Part shown: positions 6,211 to 9,365 of the stretch, one piece after another
Numbering within the stretch: position 1 is the stretch's first letter
Layout of the letters: each line of letters starts with the position of its first letter
NCBI GenBank assembly: GCA_031385545.1
Contig: JANNBN010000038.1
Location: forward strand, 1-9,365
DNA from: JANNBN01 sp031385545
GTDB lineage: Bacteria > Actinomycetota > Acidimicrobiia > Acidimicrobiales > JANYDT01
Direction: 5' to 3'
Length of the DNA stretch: 9,365 bases
Translations under genes and position numbers: made by a program
Notes under the pieces: model-generated
What the model was told of the DNA's origin: nothing
Database searches by the model: none
The model's input: only the letters and a program-made list of their open reading frames with translations

Positions 6211-6990
6211 TCAACGCTCTGAAACCACGCGCTGCGCAAAACGGGCATCCGTGGTCTGGGACGTCAAGGACAGCGCCGCAACGTCGCCGATCACAATCAC
6301 GGCTGGCGCTGAGACATCGGTCTCGCCCAACTCGGCCAGCGTGGAACGCAGCGTCCGCTGGCTCTCCCACGTTGCCCGTTCGATGACGGCGACCGGTGTG
6401 CAGGACGACCGACCTCCGGCAACCAGCGCAGCGGCGATTGCGGCGCGGTGCTCGACACCCATCATGACGACGATCGTTCCGCCGAGCCGTGCGAGCGCAG
6501 CCCAGTCGGTGTCGTCGTGACCTTCTCGGTGCCCGGCGACAACTGTGACTGATGCTGATATCCCGCGGTGGGTGACAGGGATTCCAGCCGCGGCCGGGCC
6601 TGCGAGCGAAGAGCTGAGGCCAGGGACGATCTCGTACGGAACGTCGGCTTCCTGAAGCGCAGCGGCTTCTTCGCCACCACGTCCGAACACGAAAGGATCG
6701 CCGCCCTTCAACCGGATGATCGTGCGGTGCCGACCGGGTCCAGACCCAAGCGTGACGAGCAGCGAGTTGATCTGCGACTGGGTCGCAGACCAGCCGGGAC
6801 GCTTCGTCGCAGACCAGCCGGGACGCTTCCCGACATCGATCCGTTCGGCGCCCGGAGAGGCAATGTCGAAGATGCGCGGGTCAACCAGGCGATCATGGAC
6901 AATCACGTCTGCTGCGGCGATCAGCCTTGCGGCCTTCACGGTGAGCAGTTCCGGGTCGCCGGGGCCGGCACCCACAAGGTGAATCGTCAT
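6211..6990 (-). CDS. cobA: Uroporphyrinogen-III C-methyltransferase
   Basis: SAM-dependent enzyme that methylates uroporphyrinogen III twice to precorrin-2, the branch point to siroheme and cobalamin; cytoplasmic, 259 residues. Family signatures: the N-terminal SAM loop GAGPGDPELLT (7-17), the RLKGGDPFVFGRGGEE block (93-108), VPGLSSSLAGPAAAGIPVTHRG (122-143) and the MMGV strand (176-179). It is a single-domain enzyme with no dehydrogenase/ferrochelatase fused, so later siroheme steps must be encoded elsewhere. ATG 6990 overlaps the sulfite reductase stop as TGATG and has AGGAG five bases upstream, inside the reductase gene. Making the cofactor from the same message as the siroheme enzyme explains the pairing. 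Odd: residues 55-70 are an exact 8-residue tandem duplication, KRPGWSAT twice. The gene converges with the GntR gene across 31 bp. Confidence 0.93.
   Translation of the reverse strand: MTIHLVGAGPGDPELLTVKAARLIAAADVIVHDRLVDPRIFDIASPGAERIDVGKRPGWSATKRPGWSATQSQINSLLVTLGSGPGRHRTIIRLKGGDPFVFGRGGEEAAALQEADVPYEIVPGLSSSLAGPAAAGIPVTHRGISASVTVVAGHREGHDDTDWAALARLGGTIVVMMGVEHRAAIAAALVAGGRSSCTPVAVIERATWESQRTLRSTLAELGETDVSAPAVIVIGDVAALSLTSQTTDARFAQRVVSER
6782..6829. repeat. Perfect 24-bp tandem duplication inside cobA
   Basis: Units 6782-6805 and 6806-6829 are identical (each begins GTCGCAGACC and ends GGACGCTTC). Twenty-four bases keep the frame and add eight residues. Typical relatives have one GK(R)xGxxxxxQ segment before the conserved IN residues, so one copy is extra. 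Full identity points to recent replication slippage. Confidence 0.95.
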
Positions 6991-8849
6991 CAGGACTCCT
7001 CGGCACTGTCGACGAGTGGCTGCGTCGTCTCGGCGACGTCATCGGCGACGTCATCGACGACGTCATCGACGACGTCATCGCCAGCGATGCCGACACGATG
7101 GCAGAAGTCTCCGAACCCTTCGCCAGTTTCGGCTTCGATGCGATAGCGGTCGAAGATCGGCCCTAACACCTTCGGCAACTCGGCCAGTTTGACACCGGTG
7201 GCCACACGCTTGTTCAGCCGGGTACCGGCGATTGCCCCACCGACATGAATGTCGTACCCGGTCTTCGTCTTGCCGACAATTCCCAGTTCGGCCGTGTACG
7301 GGCGGGCGCACCCGTTGGGGCAGCCGGTCATCCGTATGTGCACAGGCAAACCGGACAAACCGGCCGAATCTAGCGCTCCCTGCACCTCGTTGATAGTTTT
7401 CGGAAGCACCCGCTCGGCCTCGGCCAGTGCCTGCCCGCAGGTCGGCAGCGCCGGGCAGGCAAGCCCGTGGCGGCGAAGCGCTGACAGATCGTCGTGGAGG
7501 GTTATCGCGTGGTTGCGCAACACCCCGAGGATCGCTTCGCGGTCGTCTGCCTCGATTCCCGTCAGGATCAGGTCTTGGCGGGCCGTGAGGTTGACTCCGA
7601 GCCGATACTGCTGGATGACCGATCGCAGCCCCGAGCGAACCCGGACATCGGCGGTGTCCTTTACCCGTCCGGCATCGAGGTGCACACCGAGCGCCCACCG
7701 CCCGTCGGGTTGCTCATGCCAACCCAGGTGATCGTCGGCCTCGATCCAGGGAGCAACCTCGATGGGATCGATGAGGCGATGACCGACACGACCCTCGACC
7801 TCGGCACGGAACCAGTCGAGGCCGCGATCATCGATCAGATACTTCAGACGTGCGCGCTTGCGATCTTCTCGGTTGCCGTGATCACGAAACGCCGTGATGA
7901 CACCCTCGATCAGATCGCCCAACTGGCGTCCGTCCGCGTCTTCGGCAACCCATGCGAGTGGCGAAGCTAAGCGCGGATACGTATCGTCCCGGTTGTGCGC
8001 TCGGCCCATACCGCCACCGACCGCAACAACGAAACCGGGTCCATGTTCGGGGTGGCGTGACGGAATGACGCCGACATCGTTCGCGTACACATCGATGCAA
8101 TTGTCACCGGGCCACGCGATACCGATCTTGAACTTGCGCGGCAGGTACGTCTCGCCGTACAGGTCCTCGTGATCAACAGCTTTCGGCTGCGACGCGCTCA
8201 CGGCTTGTTCGCCGTCGATCCAGACGTCGTAGTACGCACGGGTCTGTGGACGGAAGCGGCGGGCGAGTATGTCCGCAAGGCCAGAGAGAACAACTTGTCT
8301 CCGGTCGCCCATCGGTGCTGGGCAGCACTGCACGTTGCGATTGACGTCGCCGCACGCGGCCAACGTTGTGATGAGGTGCGAGTTCAGCGTGCGAATGAGC
8401 GGCTGTAGCCCACCCTTGCGAACGAAGTGCCACTGAATGCCCTGGCGAGTCGTGACGCGGAGACTGGAATCGCCCAGTTCGTCTGCCAAGTCGTCCATGG
8501 CCAGCCACTGGTCAGCAGTGAGCACCCCAGCGGGAAGAGAGGCCCGGATCATGTAGATGTGATCCTTCGCAGCGGCCGTACCGTCACCGGCCGCTGCTTT
8601 GAGCGCTTTGCGCTGGTCACGATCGTCTTGCGCATAGATGCCGTGGAACTTCAGCAGTACCTCGCTGTCGTGTCCGACGCCTCCCGTCGAGGAGTCCGCA
8701 ATATCTTCACTCAGCGTGCCACGCAGCAAATTGCTGGAAGCCTTGACCGTTTCAGGAGCCGACAGATTGTCGAACTGCGTGACGGTCGGAGTCTGCAGGG
8801 AAGTCTCTCGGGAAGGAAGGATGACGTGCGCCTCGGAACCGCTGCTCAT
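6990..8849 (-). CDS. Siroheme-dependent sulfite reductase, hemoprotein subunit
   Basis: Reduces sulfite to sulfide with six electrons in assimilatory sulfur metabolism. With ATG 8849 it is 619 residues. Start-side block LLKFHGIYAQDDRDQRK (about 65-81) is typical of the CysI/plant sulfite reductase group. Anion and siroheme contacts are visible: R102 in MIRASLPAG, R135 in TTRQGIQWH, K239 and K241 in LPRKFK. The 4Fe-4S/siroheme cysteines are C465 and C471 in CPALPTC and C510 and C514 in GCPNGC. Nitrite reductases of the same superfamily are the main alternative, but the FHGIYAQDDRD and LPRKFK blocks favour sulfite. The electron donor (ferredoxin or a flavoprotein) cannot be told. The tail after FCHRVGIAG is a repetitive acidic extension. 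ATG 8849 is preferred over TTG 8876 because a -10 lies exactly where a leaderless transcript would start at this ATG. Confidence 0.92.
   Translation of the reverse strand: MSSGSEAHVILPSRETSLQTPTVTQFDNLSAPETVKASSNLLRGTLSEDIADSSTGGVGHDSEVLLKFHGIYAQDDRDQRKALKAAAGDGTAAAKDHIYMIRASLPAGVLTADQWLAMDDLADELGDSSLRVTTRQGIQWHFVRKGGLQPLIRTLNSHLITTLAACGDVNRNVQCCPAPMGDRRQVVLSGLADILARRFRPQTRAYYDVWIDGEQAVSASQPKAVDHEDLYGETYLPRKFKIGIAWPGDNCIDVYANDVGVIPSRHPEHGPGFVVAVGGGMGRAHNRDDTYPRLASPLAWVAEDADGRQLGDLIEGVITAFRDHGNREDRKRARLKYLIDDRGLDWFRAEVEGRVGHRLIDPIEVAPWIEADDHLGWHEQPDGRWALGVHLDAGRVKDTADVRVRSGLRSVIQQYRLGVNLTARQDLILTGIEADDREAILGVLRNHAITLHDDLSALRRHGLACPALPTCGQALAEAERVLPKTINEVQGALDSAGLSGLPVHIRMTGCPNGCARPYTAELGIVGKTKTGYDIHVGGAIAGTRLNKRVATGVKLAELPKVLGPIFDRYRIEAETGEGFGDFCHRVGIAGDDVVDDVVDDVADDVAETTQPLVDSAEES
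7035..7080. repeat. 12-bp tandem repeat in the sulfite reductase tail
   Basis: GACGTCATCG recurs at 7035, 7047, 7059 and 7071, exactly 12 bp apart, with two-base linkers GC, AC and AC. On the - strand it codes the acidic tetrapeptide series DDVV-DDVV-DDVA-DDVA near the C-terminus. Each unit holds the palindrome GACGTC. Near-identity suggests slippage expansion; the tail lies beyond the conserved domain. Confidence 0.93.
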
Positions 8850-8855
8850 GGAAGC

Positions 8856-8861
8856 AGTGTA
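8856..8861 (-). promoter_or_regulatory. Probable -10 of a leaderless sulfite reductase promoter
   Basis: The - strand reads TACACT (TANNNT type). With its last T at -7, +1 is 8849, the A of the ATG, so the message would start with the start codon; leaderless genes are common in actinobacteria. There is no ribosome binding site before this ATG, which fits. The -35 is poor (GATAGA at 17-bp spacing). Confidence 0.5.
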
Positions 8862-8874
8862 ACCCAATCCCGAC

Positions 8875-8898
8875 AATCTCTATCGACAAATAGGAATT
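8875..8898. promoter_or_regulatory. AT-rich imperfect inverted repeat, candidate Rrf2-type operator
   Basis: AATnnCTAT-N6-ATAGnnATT spans 24 bp with seven of nine arm positions paired. It covers the -35 area of the proposed sulfite reductase promoter and stands out in G+C-rich DNA. Rrf2-family repressors often bind AT-rich inverted repeats of about this size, and an Rrf2 gene starts about 220 bp away in the opposite direction. Binding is inference. Confidence 0.35.
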
Positions 8899-8992
8899 AG
8901 ACCCGGTCGCCGGCAAACATCTTCGCCAACACCCACGGCTCCAACCTCCAACCCTCAGCAACCAACGTCGGCCCCTCAGCTACCAACCTCAT
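8897..8992 (-). CDS. Possible small ORF, 31 codons, unrecognised
   Basis: ATG 8992 to TAA 8897 reads MRLVAEGPTLVAEGWRLEPW followed by VLAKMFAGDRV. The frame also continues upstream without a stop to about 9038, so TTG 8996-8998 or a longer form is possible. Third positions are about 80 % G or C, which fits coding DNA. Against it, all four leucines are TTG (unlike the neighbours), there is no ribosome binding site, and much of it overlaps the 21-bp repeat. It ends 47 bp before the sulfite reductase ATG on the same strand. It could be a small protein, the tail of a lost gene, or chance. No function is suggested; it has no cysteine run that would mark a cysteine-sensing leader peptide. Confidence 0.25.
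   Translation of the reverse strand: MRLVAEGPTLVAEGWRLEPWVLAKMFAGDRV
8941..8990. repeat. CCAAC boxes at exact 21-bp period
   Basis: CCAACSTC occurs at 8941, 8962 and 8983. The last two sit in an 18-bp imperfect repeat, CCCTCAGCWACCAACSTC (8952-8969 and 8973-8990, 16 of 18 identical). Inverted counterparts follow: ACGTTGG at 9025-9031, and AGGTTGGAGC at 9047-9056, which is the exact complement of 8938-8947. Twenty-one bp is two helical turns, which suits same-face protein binding, but is also seven codons of the possible small ORF. Confidence 0.6.
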
Positions 8993-9119
8993 GATCAAAG
9001 CGCGTGCACGAGCCGGTATTTCCCACGTTGGACGCTGTCATGGGTCAGGTTGGAGCGACGACCAGTACGTTCGCAGTGAACAGCCACCCAGCGGTGACGT
9101 GGCGTGAGAACATGTGCCG
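8993..9119. other. Rest of the sulfite reductase / Rrf2 intergenic region
   Basis: Together with 8850-8992 this makes a 270-bp gap between divergent genes. Apart from the inverted GTTGG boxes I see no convincing promoter for the rightward gene; GAACAT (9108-9113) sits at the leaderless -10 distance from GTG 9120 but is a weak match. No RNA gene or terminator was recognised. Confidence 0.5.
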
Positions 9120-9365
9120 GTGCGATTGTCAGCCCGAGCCGACTACGCCGTGCGCGCCTGCATCGAGCTCGCCCGTCGCCCCGAGCAGCAACTTTCTGCC
9201 GAGGCCGTCGCCATGCATGCAGATCTTCCGGCGAAGTTTCTCGAGGCAATCCTCGTCGAACTCCGTCGAGCCGACCTGATTCGCACCCAGCGCGGCCCGA
9301 AGGGCGGCTGCATGCTGGCCCGCACTCCTGCAGAGATCACCGTGGCTCAGATCGTCGAGGCGATC
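9120..9365 (+). CDS. Rrf2-family transcriptional regulator, 5' part
   Basis: The frame from GTG 9120 reads VRLSARADYAVRACIELARR, the hallmark Rrf2 N-terminus, and runs off the window after 82 codons. The winged helix follows: LSAEAVAMHADLPAKFLEAI, then LVELRRADLIRTQRGPKGGC, then LARTPAEITVAQIVEAI. Rrf2 proteins are small dimeric regulators, many sensing Fe-S status, nitric oxide or cysteine metabolites (IscR, NsrR, CymR). The three-cysteine Fe-S motif of IscR-like members would lie beyond the window, so the sensor type is open; Cys14 and a Cys in GGCML are visible but not at that site. GTG 9114 is also in frame (two residues longer), but 9120 matches the family start. Divergence from the sulfite reductase gene suggests it regulates sulfur assimilation. 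It ends at the window edge, so nothing can be said about its C-terminus. Confidence 0.88.
   Translation, partial: MRLSARADYAVRACIELARRPEQQLSAEAVAMHADLPAKFLEAILVELRRADLIRTQRGPKGGCMLARTPAEITVAQIVEAI

Noticed and set aside
6180..6225. Bidirectional terminator between the GntR gene and cobA
   Set aside because: GTTTCA and TGAAAC (6188-6193 / 6220-6225) are only six bases long, separated by 26 bp and partly within cobA; no GC-rich stem with a T-run was seen.
7035..7080. CRISPR-like array
   Set aside because: The period is 12 bp with two-base linkers, inside a coding frame; there are no unique spacers.
8850..8876. TTG 8876 as the sulfite reductase start
   Set aside because: It lies upstream of the predicted transcription start at 8849, has no ribosome binding site and adds nine unconserved-looking residues. 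The choice rests on a predicted promoter and is not certain.
8897..9042. Cysteine-responsive attenuator (poly-Cys leader peptide) before the sulfite reductase
   Set aside because: Such leaderless short ORFs are known before sulfur genes in mycobacteria, but the short frames here have at most one Cys and no cysteine run.

Overview
The window is G+C-rich (roughly 60-65 % by eye), with GC-biased third codon positions, GTG and possibly CTG starts, and at least one probable leaderless gene. This fits an actinobacterium (Actinomycetota). An acidimicrobial-type lineage is possible, but that placement is a guess. Most genes are ordinary metabolic genes. I did not find a defence system, mobile element, CRISPR array, rRNA or tRNA.

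Left block, + strand, 1-3604: the 3' part of a polar amino-acid ABC permease, its ATPase (ATGA overlap), a small family-2 glycosyltransferase that seems to start at a rare CTG in a CTGA overlap with the ATPase stop, and a two-ACT-domain threonine dehydratase (ilvA). The first three are tightly coupled and ilvA follows after 45 bp.

Middle block, 3626-6179: a transaldolase-family gene on the - strand faces the end of ilvA. Divergent to it, on the + strand, lies a wrecked iolC-type sugar kinase. Its N-terminal third and C-terminal quarter remain in the same frame, the middle (about 140-150 residues) is gone, and an in-frame TAG sits at the junction. A HutC-type GntR/UTRA regulator follows. This looks like the eroded remains of an inositol or related sugar-acid catabolic locus. 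The 97-bp divergent region has a good -10 (CATAAT) and a perfect 10-bp palindrome touching it.

Right block, 6211-9365: cobA (uroporphyrinogen-III C-methyltransferase, the first siroheme step) and the siroheme-dependent sulfite reductase lie on the - strand as a TGATG-coupled pair, so enzyme and cofactor supply are co-transcribed. Both genes carry recent-looking in-frame tandem repeats: a perfect 24-bp duplication in cobA, and four 12-bp units in the reductase's acidic C-terminal tail. The reductase probably has a leaderless promoter beside an AT-rich imperfect inverted repeat. Divergent to it, an Rrf2-family regulator starts at GTG 9120 and runs off the window. The 270 bp between them holds GTTGG/CCAAC boxes at an exact 21-bp period, which overlap a possible 31-codon ORF.
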